Notes: generated from the sequence alone by a model not told the origin. 38,591 nucleotides of DNA from Synechococcaceae cyanobacterium SM2_3_1 (GCA_012030715.1 JAAUUJ010000019.1:1-38591); one strand, 5' to 3'; positions 9,425 to 20,089 are shown, counted from the first letter of the stretch. Program-made: numbers and translations.

Positions 9425-11716
9425 TTACAGGAAAGGGCGTAGAACCGGAGCCAACCATTCGTAACGGCGAATCCAGTAGCGCAGACTGAAGAAGGGTGAA
9501 ATCTGAGGGTAGTAAAGCATGACCAGGACTCCCAGGAGGATCACTGTGCTACCAAAGAGGATCAGCCAGATGCGGGGATGACTCTGGACCGTGCGTCCAT
9601 TTCCCTTCAGGTGCAGCAGATCCAGCCAGGGAGAGATGCCCCGACGCAACCAGCCCGTGACTTCCACCTGAGCACCCACCAGGGGTTGTAGCGATGACAT
9701 CCCCGTAAACAGGTTACCCACAGGACCAAAGCGGGAGGTATATCGCACAGGTAGAGTGCCACTCCCATCTTGAATCTTTAATTCTGCTCCTAACTGATAG
9801 CCCACCCGTCCGCGACCAAACAGTTCTCCCTGCAAACGTACCGTCTGACTGCTGACAGGGCTGGCATAGGGATCGCCATGGCCGACACAACATTGGTCAA
9901 GTCCGGATCACGGGTGCGTGGATATAGGAAGAAAGCTTTACTGATCATCCCCAGGCCAAACCCGACGATGGCCATACCCGCAATATCGTGACCCTGCACG
10001 CCCCGCAGGACAAATAGCACCACCAGCCCCACGACCCAGGCCACCACCAGCCCCACCACCTCTGCTCCGTAGAAACTCAAATTCCACCAGAAACGGTGCT
10101 TGAGCCTGTGCTGATCCAGCTGATTGATTTCTGTATTGATCTGACCCATGCCTAAGGCAATCGGCAAACGCAGCCGATCCGCGTACAATCCCAAAATCCG
10201 GATCCGTTGCCCCAGCAGGGGGTGAGAGGAGTTCACCTGCATCCAGCGAGCCCAGGGATTCGCCAGATCCCACAGAAAAATACGTCGACACTGCTGGGGT
10301 TGGTTCTGAACCTGCTCGGCGGTGCTGGCTGCAGTCACGGTCTTCAGATCCAGGAGTCCGAATAGGCGGGATCCATCCAGCAGGAAACTGGGGCGGGCAC
10401 GGCGCTTCCCAGCCTGCACAATCCCGTGCGCGGTTTTAGTCAGAGCTCTGGCCAGGCCGTTGGGGTTGCCTGTCTGCTCCACCGCAAAATGATCGGCATG
10501 GTAGGTTGCTAAACGGGAGAGCCAGAAGAGGGGATACGCTCCCGCGTTGTATATCAAATATAGGAGCGGAGAGAGATGACCAATCAGATCCTTGCGACCT
10601 GACTTGCCTCGCCCTTCCCCCATGAGCGCTGTGTAGGCGTAGGCCAGGAAAAGCACCTGTAGGGGAGCAGCGATCAAACTGAGAACTGAGGCGGTGCGAA
10701 GCTGAATCCGCCCCAGTCCATAGGCACAAACGGCAGCAATTTCATCCTCGCTGAGCAAAGAGAGCAGCCCCTGACTCAACACCAGACGAGACTGATCAGG
10801 GGCAGTTCCGTAAGCAAAGGCCACCGGGTGTGGATCGGCAATTACACCGAGACGGGGAAATTTAAGGTTGTAGCGCGTGCAGACCTGTTCAATAACTCTT
10901 GAGGCTTCCATGCTCTGGGATGCCAGATCTGTTATAGAAATCCAGTGGGTTCCGTACAGCCACCTTTGCATAAAGTCCTGTAGCCGATCACTCAGGAAAT
11001 AACTGGCAGCACTGAGGTTAATGACCAGGCTGAGGACAATAAAAAAAGTGGCGCGTAAAAGTACGAATAAAGTTTGTTAAAGAGCGCAGATTAAGACTCA
11101 AGCGGACATTGAAAGCATTTTCAGGTAAGAGGAGCCACACCAAGAGCAGGAGAAAGACACCGACCGTAATCCAAATCCCCAGATCCAGACGCCCGACCGT
11201 ACTGGAGAGAGAGACTTTGACCGGATGCTGGGCAGATCGCGGTGATCCGGAAGTGGCAGATGGAGAGACTGAGCTGGGTTGAGAAATAGATGCAGGAGCT
11301 GGAGTGGACTCTAACGCAAGTTTATCGAGAGAGTCTGAGGCTGTAGAAGCTTCCAGCTCAAGGTCCTCCAAGGTTTCTGGGGTGGAAGCACTGATCGGTT
11401 CAGGTTGCTCTGGAATCACGTGATCGATTGACGGGATCTCAGCGCCCAGATAGGCCAAATGCTCTAGCTTTTTCCGAGCCCATTCCTGCAGGTGTAAATC
11501 CGGACTTTGAGCCAGTTTCTGTGTCAATCGTGCGGCTTTACTAAGGAATCCTGCTGATTGATAGGCTTTGACCAATCCCACCTGAGCCTGAAAATAAGCC
11601 TGCGGATCAGGTAAGCTCTCCGAAGACAGGGATTCCAGCAGTTGAATGGCTTCAGAGTATCGCCCCTGTTTGTAGGCGTCTTTAGCAGCCCGAACAGCAT
11701 CTTCACCGGATACCAT
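9425..11716 (-). CDS. Membrane protein with TPR-like N-terminus and degenerate M48 peptidase domain; two frameshifts
   Basis: Read as one gene of about 763 residues after two one-base corrections: in the A7 run at 11041-11047, and at 9876-9877 (CC, where CCC restores the frame). The N-terminus (DAVRAAKDAYKQGRYSEAI...) is TPR-like. It is followed by a Pro/Ser/Thr-rich linker and a membrane segment (LGIWITVGVFLLLLVWLLL). After the first correction comes FFIVLSLVINLSAASYFLS and an M48/HtpX-like domain. The zinc motif expected as AHELGHI reads AYGLGRI, and the later SRxxEYxAD reads SRLATYHAD, so the zinc ligands and catalytic Glu are absent. More membrane helices follow, then a beta-rich C-terminal domain (from LQGELFGRGRVGYQLGAELK) and a final helix. 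Probably a scaffold or pseudo-peptidase rather than a working protease. Confidence 0.7.
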
Positions 11717-11887
11717 GGCAGCTCCTGGAACGGCAACAGGCCAAACAGGCTCATTCTACCCATGCTTAGGATAGGCCCTTTCCCTCACTTTTGCATGGTC
11801 AGTTTACCAGAAGCCTCTTGAAGCTGATCCCAGGCAAATAGTACAGGCAAATTTGTGATGAGCCCAACTCAGAGGCAGCGATTTCGT

Positions 11888-12658
11888 TTAATGCTTCTGT
11901 AGCTGCTGTACCTGATCAAGCGTCAAGCCAGTCAATTGAGCAACCTGCTCCAAGGTCATTCCAGCTCGAAGCAGGTTTAAAGCAACCTCAGCTCGTCCCT
12001 CAGCTCGTCCCTCAGCTCGTCCCTCAGCAATTGCTTCAGCTCTAATTTCTTGATAAATCACAGATTCCCGCATACTCTTCGCCCTCAAGATACGATGAAT
12101 CACTTCTTTCTCTAATACTAACCCGGCCAGAATAGCCGCCGAAGCAGTAATATCCTGACGGGATGACTCAGAAAGGTTGTTGGCAGATTGAGCCACCTCT
12201 TGCAGTACAGAAGCTTGGTCATCAGCCTGACTGAGTACGGCAAAAGGCAACAGCCCAGGACTCTGTAAAAAGATGTTTGTGGGTTGCTCCCAAAGACGGA
12301 TCACATCATAGCCATGGTGTAGACGACCTGTAGAAAACTCTGTCTGATAAACCAACGGTGATTCTGTGGGTCGCAAATAAATGACCACCTGCCGCATGGC
12401 TTTGTGCGGATAGCGACGATAGCTACGGATACGATAGTCGGTCATCCGAAATGGGATCTTGGGGTCTGGATCCGTTTGAAATTCCAGATGGAGCAGTAAG
12501 GGTTCAGACTGTAATAGAACCAGCGAGTCAGTGCGGATGGGATCCAGCAACAACTCTGAGGGTTGGAGTTCCGTGAACTGGATGGGTTCTCCCAGTAACC
12601 AGGCGGCAAAATCGGTGGAATACTTCTCAGCCAGAAAACGACAGATATTGTCAAACAT
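11888..12658 (-). CDS. Rpn-family PD-(D/E)XK nuclease / transposase-like protein
   Basis: 256 residues. The N-terminus MFDNICRFLAEKYSTDFAAW, the segment RTDSLVLLQSEPLLLHLEFQT with the ExQ variant of the PD-(D/E)XK core, and SYRRYPHKAMRQVVIYLRP are typical of cyanobacterial Rpn/PDDEXK proteins. The family is linked to recombination and mobile DNA; some members are endonucleases. The C-terminus has an AEGR repeat followed by LRAGMTLEQVAQLTGLTLDQ, a usual tail. It lies alone between the M48-like gene and the DUF58 gene. A second family member begins at 38210. Confidence 0.85.
   Translation of the reverse strand: MFDNICRFLAEKYSTDFAAWLLGEPIQFTELQPSELLLDPIRTDSLVLLQSEPLLLHLEFQTDPDPKIPFRMTDYRIRSYRRYPHKAMRQVVIYLRPTESPLVYQTEFSTGRLHHGYDVIRLWEQPTNIFLQSPGLLPFAVLSQADDQASVLQEVAQSANNLSESSRQDITASAAILAGLVLEKEVIHRILRAKSMRESVIYQEIRAEAIAEGRAEGRAEGRAEVALNLLRAGMTLEQVAQLTGLTLDQVQQLQKH
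11987..12022. repeat. 12-base tandem repeat inside the Rpn-family gene
   Basis: Three perfect copies of CTCAGCTCGTCC (plus strand), plus a partial fourth, encode the repeated tetrapeptide GRAE on the minus strand. The unit is a multiple of three, so copy-number change would alter length without breaking the frame. Such AEGR repeats are common linkers before the tail of Rpn-family proteins. Confidence 0.8.
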
Positions 12659-12670
12659 CTTGAAGGACCA

Positions 12671-13792
12671 CTAAACAATCGATATCCGTCCCAGAACACG
12701 AGCCTGCCCCAAGCTGGGAAACTGAGATCCGTAGGCCATCACCACACAGCGATCCTGAGGCAGCAGGTGAAAGTGTCTGCTTTCAGCCTCAATCTCGGTC
12801 AGGGCTGGATCCCCCTCAAAATGCAATCGAGCCAGAGTCCCCAAAATCAAATCCAGGTGTTGCGGACTACTGCCATAAGGAGTACGCTCCTGGAGCGTGA
12901 CCAAAGCCACAGGATGGCCTCTGCTGATCAGATACTGGGCCAGACCTGCCACTTGTGAAACCCCCCGCTCCAGCACCTGACGATATCCCTCTTGATTTTG
13001 TGGCTGATAGGGGTGGTAAGACCCGACTGGTGTCCAGTGGTTGTAAAAGCAGAGGGTGATCCGTTGAGCATCCTGGCGCTCTAACTCTCGGATAATCATC
13101 TGTTCTTTTTTGGCCGAGAGCTTCCAGTGCACACGTCGCAGATCATCGCGGGGACGGTATTCTCGCAGGGCAAAGACATCTCCTTCTGAACCGGGAAGTG
13201 GTTGTGCCTGATCCCCCTGAGAACCGATTGACAGGAAAGGCAGAGAAGCAGGAGGCAAGGGCAGCGGGAAAACCAGAATCTCAACCTCTTGATCGATGGC
13301 CATCCGTTTTTGAAACAGTTCGAAGGGGAAAGAAGATGACAGCAGAAATCCTTCCCAGCGCCAGATGCCTCGGGTTGGAAACCTGTAGTGATAACTCACC
13401 GTGGTGTCGCTTTCAGGATCAAGGCGCAGCATGTATAAAGAGGGCCAGTCTCTTGGTTCTAAGCCTGCCACCCGATCCGTAATGGCGACCGAGATGCTGG
13501 GGATACGGCGCTTGTGATTCTGGATATTCAGACGGATCAGAGCAGGTTGTTCAGCAAAAACTCGCTCCGGTACCCGCCGTTGTATCTCCAGATCTCGTAA
13601 AATCACTTCGGAGATCAGGGCACTGAGAATAATAAAACTCAGCATCATACCGAACAGGAGGTAGAGGGGGTTGTTGCCCGTGTTGAAGGCTGCCACGCTC
13701 ACCAGGAGGGTGATCCCCGAGAAAATTTTACCGATGCGAGTATACCCAGGAACCCGGTAGCGTCGCGATGTCGAGGCAGCTTTAACTGACAT
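12671..13792 (-). CDS. DUF58 domain membrane protein
   Basis: About 373 residues from the ATG at 13792, chosen because GGAGA lies just upstream; longer frames extend to 13882. Two hydrophobic segments are at about residues 20-60 (FSGITLLVSVAAFNTG and LLFGMMLSFIILSALIS). The diagnostic DUF58 block EYRPRDDLRRVHWKLSAKKE is near residue 230, followed by a vWA-like region. DUF58 genes usually pair with MoxR AAA ATPases, but none is adjacent here. The function in envelope or complex assembly is not defined. Confidence 0.85.
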   Translation of the reverse strand: MSVKAASTSRRYRVPGYTRIGKIFSGITLLVSVAAFNTGNNPLYLLFGMMLSFIILSALISEVILRDLEIQRRVPERVFAEQPALIRLNIQNHKRRIPSISVAITDRVAGLEPRDWPSLYMLRLDPESDTTVSYHYRFPTRGIWRWEGFLLSSSFPFELFQKRMAIDQEVEILVFPLPLPPASLPFLSIGSQGDQAQPLPGSEGDVFALREYRPRDDLRRVHWKLSAKKEQMIIRELERQDAQRITLCFYNHWTPVGSYHPYQPQNQEGYRQVLERGVSQVAGLAQYLISRGHPVALVTLQERTPYGSSPQHLDLILGTLARLHFEGDPALTEIEAESRHFHLLPQDRCVVMAYGSQFPSLGQARVLGRISIV

Positions 13793-13970
13793 AGTTCTCC
13801 ATCCAATTTGAATCCCTCTGGCAAGAGTGCGCAAGGACTTTTGCTTCCAGCATAAGCTGAGCTCTACAGGGGATCGGCTCAAGAAAATTGCCCTTCAGGA
13901 TAGCCAGAGCAGCATTATTGGGATACTAAATGAGAATGAATGATGACCCTGTTCTCCACCCCTCTTTTTT

Positions 13971-14852
13971 ATGCTCACTGCAAGCTTACGCATCTTAACC
14001 ACATCCGTGCTTTCTCTGGTCATGCTGCTCCTTTGCGTCTCCATGACCGTCGCCCAGGGATTAAGTGAACTTCTTTTGGAGGCTATCCGTCAGGGGAACT
14101 GGCAGGAGGCTGTCACCCTCATTGATCAGATCCTGGAGGAGGATCCGGGCCGGACCCCCGACCTTCAGCCACGCCGGGAGGAATATGCACAACGAGCAGC
14201 CATTGACCAGGCGGTTGCTGCTAGAAACTGGCAGGAGGCTATCGACCTGATTGATGCTTTCTCAGAGCGTTATTCGGATCAAGCAGCAGCCTTGCAAAGT
14301 CGCCGCAGCCAGTTGAGCCAGCTGGCGGAGATTGAAACGGCCCTGCAACAACGGAACTGGTACCAGGCGCTGCAACTGGTTGACGGTTTGATAGCGGCTC
14401 AACCTCAACCCCGTCCCGATCTGCTGCGTTATCGCCAACAGATTATGGATGAGGTTCCCAGGGCTGGACAAGCGGTTCAGCTGGCGAACTGGACCCTCGT
14501 CGTTGCCGGTGTTCGGGATGTTACGAATCAGGTTGAGGATGCTCTCCCTGAGGATCGAAAAGCACTCCTGGTGACTCTCAACGCCCAAAACGTTGGTGAT
14601 GGTGCTCAGTCTTTGAGCCTCAATGAATTTAGTATCAGAGATGACGCCCAGAGCTATAGCGCAAGCGATGCTACCGCGACTCTGTCCAATCCACCTCGGG
14701 TAGAATCCGTTGCAACGAGTGTTGAACCCAACCGCTCCCTGAGTGTGGGTCTCGTGTTTGAAGTCTCTGCAGAGAGCGAATCTGAACTGCAGTTTCTCTT
14801 TAATCCAGAGGGTTCCAGTGAGAGAATTGCTGTGATCAATCTGGGTCAATGA
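13971..14852 (+). CDS. Secreted protein with three helical repeats and a DUF4352-like C-terminus
   Basis: 293 residues. A signal peptide at 1-28 ends in MTVAQG. Three repeats of about 45 residues share the core GNWQEAVTLIDQILEEDP / RNWQEAIDLIDAFSERY / RNWYQALQLVDGLIAAQP, a TPR-like pattern. The C-terminal half (ANWTLVVAGVRDVTNQ..., LLVTLNAQNVGDGAQSLSL, SVGLVFEVSAESESELQF) looks like the beta-sandwich DUF4352 fold. Probably periplasmic. It is divergent from the DUF58 gene and convergent with rnr, 33 bases away. Specific role unknown. Confidence 0.75.
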   Translation: MLTASLRILTTSVLSLVMLLLCVSMTVAQGLSELLLEAIRQGNWQEAVTLIDQILEEDPGRTPDLQPRREEYAQRAAIDQAVAARNWQEAIDLIDAFSERYSDQAAALQSRRSQLSQLAEIETALQQRNWYQALQLVDGLIAAQPQPRPDLLRYRQQIMDEVPRAGQAVQLANWTLVVAGVRDVTNQVEDALPEDRKALLVTLNAQNVGDGAQSLSLNEFSIRDDAQSYSASDATATLSNPPRVESVATSVEPNRSLSVGLVFEVSAESESELQFLFNPEGSSERIAVINLGQ

Positions 14853-14885
14853 GTGACGCCTAGCTGACCAGAGAGTCGGATGTCG

Positions 14886-17233
14886 CTAGAATCTATCCTC
14901 TTCTTCGTCCGACTCCCGTCCTTCCCCCACGACTTCCAGATCAATTTGTTGGCGGTAGTAATCGACATTTTTAATTCGAACCTCTACACGATCACCCAGC
15001 TGAAATTGCTTGCGGCTCTTGCGACCGACGAGGGCCTGCTGGCGGCTGCGGTACTCAAACCAGTCATTTTTCAGGGAACTGACATGTACCAGACCTTCCG
15101 CCTGAATTGGGTCAACTGCCACAAAGAAGCCATATTTCTGAACACCAATGATCAAGCCAGGGAAAGTCTCACCCAGGTGTTTTTGCATGAACTCGGATTT
15201 CTTCAACCCGATCAATTCTCGTTCAGCCTGTTGAGCCACTTGATGTTGCTGGTTCAGGGGTTCCACTTTGGTGTGTAAGAGGTTGAGATACTCATCATCA
15301 ACTTTTGGTGGCAACACACTCCAATTGATCTGACCATGGCAACTACTGCTGTGTAGATCTACCCCTTTTTCACGCGAGTAGAGCGGCGATCCCGACCCTT
15401 ATCAAAGATCAGGTGAAGAATGCGTTGGTTGAGCAGATCGGCATAGCGGTGCAAAGGGGCGGTGGCATGACAATAGGGTTGAGAGAGGCCCAGACCAAAA
15501 TGGATTCCTGGTTTTTCCTCCTCAAGAGCAGGTTTTACCCAATAGACGGCTGGGGGCAGGATAGAAAGAAGTTGTTCCTCCAGGGCTGGATTGGCCCCCA
15601 ATTCCACCACATCGGGCTTTTGAATCCGCTGGACAAACTGCTGCCAGTCTGACTGTTCAACCTGGTTAGGATCCGTCAATGCCAGATCCAGATGCATATT
15701 TCCTGCCAAGCGGAGGAAGCCCTGCAAAGACTCAGCAGAAGGGGCAGGTTGCACGCGGCTGAGATGGGGAACCCCCAGCTGTTGTAGATGGGTACCCATG
15801 GCTTGATTTGCCACTAGCATAAACTCATGCAGCAAGGCATGGGCCATCTGATGAGAGCTCATGATCAGGGCTCCTGAACGGCTCTCAGTTGTTGATGTTG
15901 GGGTAACCAACTCTGACATGGTCATCTCAAAGCCATGATTCTGATGGCGGCGGTGGCGCAGGATACCACTCACCTTTTGTAAGTTTTTCAACAAGGCGAG
16001 CAGTTCTGGAGTATCCTCCCCCTGAGCAGATGTCTCTTCCGCATTCATCAGTAGGGCCTGGACCTGACCATAACTGAGGTGGGCCCGTGGCTGGATTACC
16101 CCAGGATGGATTTCAAAAGAGAGCAGTTCTCCCTCAGCACTGAGATCAAGCAGGATCGAGAGGGTGAGGCGCTCCTGTTCTGGAAGCAGAGCACAATGCT
16201 GGTTCACATGTGGGGGAAACAGGGGCAAAACACAGGTATCCAGATAGACCGCAACAGCTCGTTTTTCTGCCTCTGCATCCAGAGGAGATTCTGGAGCAAT
16301 CCAGTGGGCTATATCCGCCACATGCACCCCCAGTTGCCAGCCATTGTCATCGGCAGCGCCCAGAGACAGGGCCACGTTTGGCTCCATGCTATGGGGGTGG
16401 TGCAGATCTAGAGGTTCAATGGTAAGGGTTAGCCAATCACGAAAATCCTGGCGTTTTTTCAGTTCTGACTTGGAGATTTTATTGGGAAGAGCTGTGCCCT
16501 CCAGCATGACCTGAGGAAAGGTCTGGGGCAGATCATACTTACAACAAACCAGATCAATATCAATGGAAGCATCCTGCCCGCTGCCCAAGACTTTACGCAC
16601 GCGGCCAATCGGCAGGTGATCTGCCAAAGGATAACGCAGAACCTCAATGTAAGCCGATTTACCATTTTCCAGAGGACTGCCCCGCTCATCCGTGGCTACA
16701 AACGGTGCTTCTGTTACCTCAACCGCTGATTGGATCACCATTTCAAACAGAAGACGATCATCCAGGGGCTGAGCTCGGAAGCCATCTTCAACCTGCTTCA
16801 AGCGAGCCACCAGCGTTGGATTAGCCCGCTCAATCACCGCTGCCACTTCTCCTTCAGGACTCTTTTTGCGGTAGGCATCTTTTGTGATGCGAGCTAACAC
16901 CTGATCCCCGTTCCAGGCTCCGTTTAAGTTGGTTCCGTGAATATAGATGTCTTCAACACCGGGTTCATCACGAATCGCAAACCCATACCCTTTGCTATTG
17001 CACCGCAACCGCCCCACGACCAGCGTGTCATCTGCTTTACGGTAATAGTGGGGAGGATCGCCTATGGCGGCAAGAAACCCCAGGCGCTCCAGAGCCTGCA
17101 GGGCAATGAGTAGCTCAGCCTCCTGCTCTGGAGTTGAAACCAGCAGTTGCTCCTGCAAGGTTGTTAACGATAAGGGGTTATCCAGGGAACTCGACAGCAG
17201 ATGGTCGAACAGTTGGGGAACAGAAAATTCCAT
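14886..17233 (-). CDS. rnr: Ribonuclease R/II family exoribonuclease, split by one frameshift
   Basis: 3'-5' exoribonuclease acting on mRNA and structured RNA. N-terminal cold-shock-like domains (VVGRLRCNSKGYGFAI and later) precede the RNB catalytic domain (NVALSLGAADDNGWQLGVHVADIAHWI with Asp ligands; HRYADLLNQRIL). A C-terminal S1 domain follows (GLIIGVQKYGFFVAV...GLVHVSSL...DRVEVRIKNVD). The first frame stops at 15359 after STRVKKG, and the remainder is open from 15317. Adding one base to the four-base run of C at 15362-15365 gives VKKGVDLHSSSCHGQINWSV and joins the parts, making about 782 residues, a normal length. Acidic C-terminal tail. Upstream gene of the phoU-side cluster. Confidence 0.9.
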
Positions 17234-17292
17234 GGAAGTCTCAAACTCAGTGGTTCAATAGGTGGTCAGGAGCGGTCATCAGGAAACTACGG

Positions 17293-17934
17293 CTAGGGAC
17301 GATGGCCGGTCACGATGTAGGCAACCCGCTGACCAATGTTGGTGGTGTGATCAGCCAGGCGCTCCAGATAACGGATGATCAGCACCATCAGCAGGATAGG
17401 TTCAACAGGACCCTTCAGATCTGACCGTTGGGCCAGAGTTTGGTAGAGGTGAGTGTAGTCATTATCGACTGCATCATCCTCTCCCTTGATCCGTAACCCC
17501 AGATCTGCATCCAGATCGGTCAAAGCTGCCAGGCTGTGGCTCAGCATAACCTGACACCGTTGCATCATCACTTGAATCCGCCCAAGCTCAGGTGGAGGGG
17601 GGTACATCATCAAACGTACCGCAACCTCTGCCAGATCTTTAGCATAATCGCCAATGCGCTCTAAGTCTCGGGTCAACTGCATTAAGGTACTGATCAAGCG
17701 CAAATCTCGGGCCACCGGAGACCGCAGCGCAATCACACTGATGCAGTCCTGCTCAATCTGACGGTAAAAGCGATCAATCTGCTTGTCTTGAAGCGTGATC
17801 TTCTCAACCGCAGCCAGATTATGCTCAAACAGGGCTTGATGAGCCATGACAACTGAGGATTCCGTCAAGGCACCCATACGGAGAACATCCTGTTGGAGCC
17901 GCTTGATCTGCAGCTGTAGCTCAGCCTGCCTCAT
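17293..17934 (-). CDS. phoU: Phosphate signalling protein PhoU
   Basis: Two three-helix PhoU repeats of about 90 residues each. Metal-binding-type motifs: DLERIGDYAKDLAEVA in repeat 1 and YLERLADHTTNIGQRVAYI in repeat 2. PhoU links the PstSCAB transporter to the PhoR/SphS histidine kinase and restrains the phosphate-starvation response. The ATG at 17934 has GAGG eight bases upstream and is preferred over a TTG at 17964. About 213 residues. No pst genes are nearby; the gene lies between rnr and uvrC. A long inverted repeat upstream may be a control site. Confidence 0.92.
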   Translation of the reverse strand: MRQAELQLQIKRLQQDVLRMGALTESSVVMAHQALFEHNLAAVEKITLQDKQIDRFYRQIEQDCISVIALRSPVARDLRLISTLMQLTRDLERIGDYAKDLAEVAVRLMMYPPPPELGRIQVMMQRCQVMLSHSLAALTDLDADLGLRIKGEDDAVDNDYTHLYQTLAQRSDLKGPVEPILLMVLIIRYLERLADHTTNIGQRVAYIVTGHRP

Positions 17935-18250
17935 TGCTATGGCCTCAAGATAGGATCTGGTCAAGACGTCAGGAGCCGGAAGAGAATGATAGGAGAGGCA
18001 CCTATCGACCCAGAGGATGTGATTCAGTATTGCTGAGTCTGTTGATGCCGCAAAACCTGATCCGGGTTAAGAAATGGCTAGATTTTCTTAACGTCCCCAG
18101 ACTGCTATCCTCCCTGGTGGTCTACAACCGATAGGATCTAGGCTAACTCGAATTGGAAAGGCTCTGAGAATTTCACTCCCTTCAGGGGATCTCTGGCTTG
18201 GAGCCCCAGGGTTGGTTGGCAAAACAATATTCTCGATCCCTGGGTTCCGC
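17935..18250. other. 316-base gene-free stretch upstream of phoU
   Basis: No convincing gene on either strand. It holds a 27-base inverted repeat (18066-18092) and a 7-base inverted repeat, CCCAGGG at 18205-18211 with CCCTGGG at 18238-18244, separated by 26 bases. The latter lies just past the uvrC stop and lacks a T-run. The stretch most likely carries the phoU promoter and the end of the uvrC transcript. Confidence 0.6.
18066..18092. promoter_or_regulatory. 27-base inverted repeat with CTTAAC half sites, candidate Pho-box-like site
   Basis: GTTAAGAAA (18066-18074) and its exact complement TTTCTTAAC (18084-18092) flank a 9-base spacer. Each arm contains CTTAAC, the half-site core of cyanobacterial Pho boxes (known as direct CTTAACC repeats). 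It sits 132-158 bases before the phoU start. The inverted rather than direct order differs from the usual SphR/PhoB site, so the assignment is tentative. Confidence 0.4.
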
Positions 18251-20089
18251 CTAGCTTTGAGGATGAAAGTAACGGTAGATCTGTTCCGCCAGTTTGGTGC
18301 CGATGCCAGGAACCTGAGCTAGTTGCTCCGGCTGAGCTGTCTGGATGCGACCGATGGACCGGAATTCCTCCAGCAGCAATTTCTGGCGATGTTGACCCAG
18401 TCCAGGGATCTCCGCCAGGACCGAAGCATGTTGCCGCACCTGCCGTTGCTGACGGTGAAAGGTGATGGCAAAGCGATGAGCCTCATCCCGCAATCGTTGT
18501 AATAGCAGGCGGGCCGGATCCTGAGGTGGCAGTTTCAGGGGCTCGGATTTCCCTGGCAGAAAGATGGCCTCCTCTCGCTTCGCCAGACCGATAATGGGCA
18601 GATGATCCAACCCCAGCTCCGCCAGTACCCGACAGACCGCTGTCAGCTGCCCTTGGCCACCATCAATCAGGATCAGATCCGGTTGATCAGCTGCGGTCAT
18701 GCGACTAAACCGCCGCCGTGCTACCTCTGCATGGCTGGCAAAATCATCGGAGTGGCCTGCCTGGACCTCCGGATTGCGAATTTTGTAACGGCGGTAGTGT
18801 TGCTTAGCGGGAAGTCCGGCAATAAAAACCACCTGACTGCCGACGGCATCTGCTCCCTGAATATGGGAAATGTCATAGGCTTCCATGCGTTGGGGAGAAG
18901 CCGCTAAATCCAGGACATCCGCCAGGTGTTGCAGGGCTTGAGCGTCCCGATCCGCCAGGCGTTGGGTGCGGGCCAGTTCCAGCTCGGCATTGCGCACGAC
19001 CAGATCAATCAGTTCCGCCTTCATCTGGCGCAGGGGCGAGAGCAGACTGACCTTCCGTCCTTTTTTCTGGCTCAGCCAATCTTCCAGGAGTTCAGCCTCG
19101 GGCAACTCGTACTGGGTCAAGATCTCGGTGGGGATTTCGACCGCTTCGCAGTGCTGGTAGTGTTCCTGAAGAACCCGCTGCAGGATCAGGGCTGGATCAT
19201 CTCCCTGGTTCATGGCCATGAAGCCGAGTCGTCCCACCAGCTTTCCTGCCCGCACCTGAAACAGTTGAATACAGGCCCGCGAATCATTCATGGCCAGGGC
19301 CAGGGCATCGCGAGAGGCGGTGGAATTGGGCAAGGAAACTTTCTGAGATTCTCCCAGCTGTTCTAACCCGCGGATCTGATCGCGAAAGCGGGCAGCAGCT
19401 TCATAATTTTCCTGAGTGGCGGCGGCTTGCATGCGTTGTTGTAGATCGGCCACCAATTCTTCCGTTCGACCCTGAAACACCATCGCCACCTGCTGGACTA
19501 TCTGACGGTAGTCTTCAGGAGTGATCAGGCCCTGACAGACCCCAGGACAGCGACCAATGTCATAGTTCAGGCAGGTCCGGTCTTTATAGAGAGGTTTCCA
19601 GCGTTGCCGCAGGGGAAAGATCCGCTTCACTAACCCCAGGGTATAGCGCAGTAGACCCACATCGGTGTAGGGGCCGTAGTACTTGTTGTGGGGGGTATCC
19701 AGGCGGCGGTGGCGAGTAATAAAGATCTGGGGATAGGCTTCTGCCCAGGTAATGCAGAGGTAAGGATATTTCTTGTCGTCCTTGAGCAGAACATTGTAGG
19801 GGGGCTGCTGGGTTTTGATCAGGTTGTCTTCCAGAGCCAGGGCTTCCGCCTCGGTGTCGGTGACAATAAACTCAATTTCACACACCTGGGCCACCATGCG
19901 TTGAATCCGTGGTGACAGATCAGAAGTGAAGCGAAAGTAGGAACGCACCCGCGAGCGTAACCGTTTGGATTTACCCACGTAGAGAATTTGATCCGCCTGA
20001 TCCTTCATCAAATACACCCCTGGATCAGGAGGCAGTTCCCGCAGACGGGATTCCAGCACCTCACGGTCGTAAAGGAGAGGAGTAGCCAT
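18251..20089 (-). CDS. uvrC: Excinuclease ABC subunit C
   Basis: Dual-incision nuclease of nucleotide excision repair; works with UvrA and UvrB. About 612 residues from the ATG at 20089. GIY-YIG domain: [20 protein letters not shown] (about 17-36). UVR helical hairpin: [20 protein letters not shown]. RNase H-like 5' incision domain: [17 protein letters not shown] and [11 protein letters not shown]. Tandem helix-hairpin-helix: [12 protein letters not shown] and [12 protein letters not shown]. Longer frames reach 20167, but they would run into a small upstream gene that ends at 20127, and the family start is close to [16 protein letters not shown]. Confidence 0.95.
   Translation of the reverse strand: MATPLLYDREVLESRLRELPPDPGVYLMKDQADQILYVGKSKRLRSRVRSYFRFTSDLSPRIQRMVAQVCEIEFIVTDTEAEALALEDNLIKTQQPPYNVLLKDDKKYPYLCITWAEAYPQIFITRHRRLDTPHNKYYGPYTDVGLLRYTLGLVKRIFPLRQRWKPLYKDRTCLNYDIGRCPGVCQGLITPEDYRQIVQQVAMVFQGRTEELVADLQQRMQAAATQENYEAAARFRDQIRGLEQLGESQKVSLPNSTASRDALALAMNDSRACIQLFQVRAGKLVGRLGFMAMNQGDDPALILQRVLQEHYQHCEAVEIPTEILTQYELPEAELLEDWLSQKKGRKVSLLSPLRQMKAELIDLVVRNAELELARTQRLADRDAQALQHLADVLDLAASPQRMEAYDISHIQGADAVGSQVVFIAGLPAKQHYRRYKIRNPEVQAGHSDDFASHAEVARRRFSRMTAADQPDLILIDGGQGQLTAVCRVLAELGLDHLPIIGLAKREEAIFLPGKSEPLKLPPQDPARLLLQRLRDEAHRFAITFHRQQRQVRQHASVLAEIPGLGQHRQKLLLEEFRSIGRIQTAQPEQLAQVPGIGTKLAEQIYRYFHPQS

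Noticed and set aside
18205-18244. CCCAGGG/CCCTGGG inverted repeat past uvrC
   Set aside because: A 26-base loop and no T-run make it a poor terminator.
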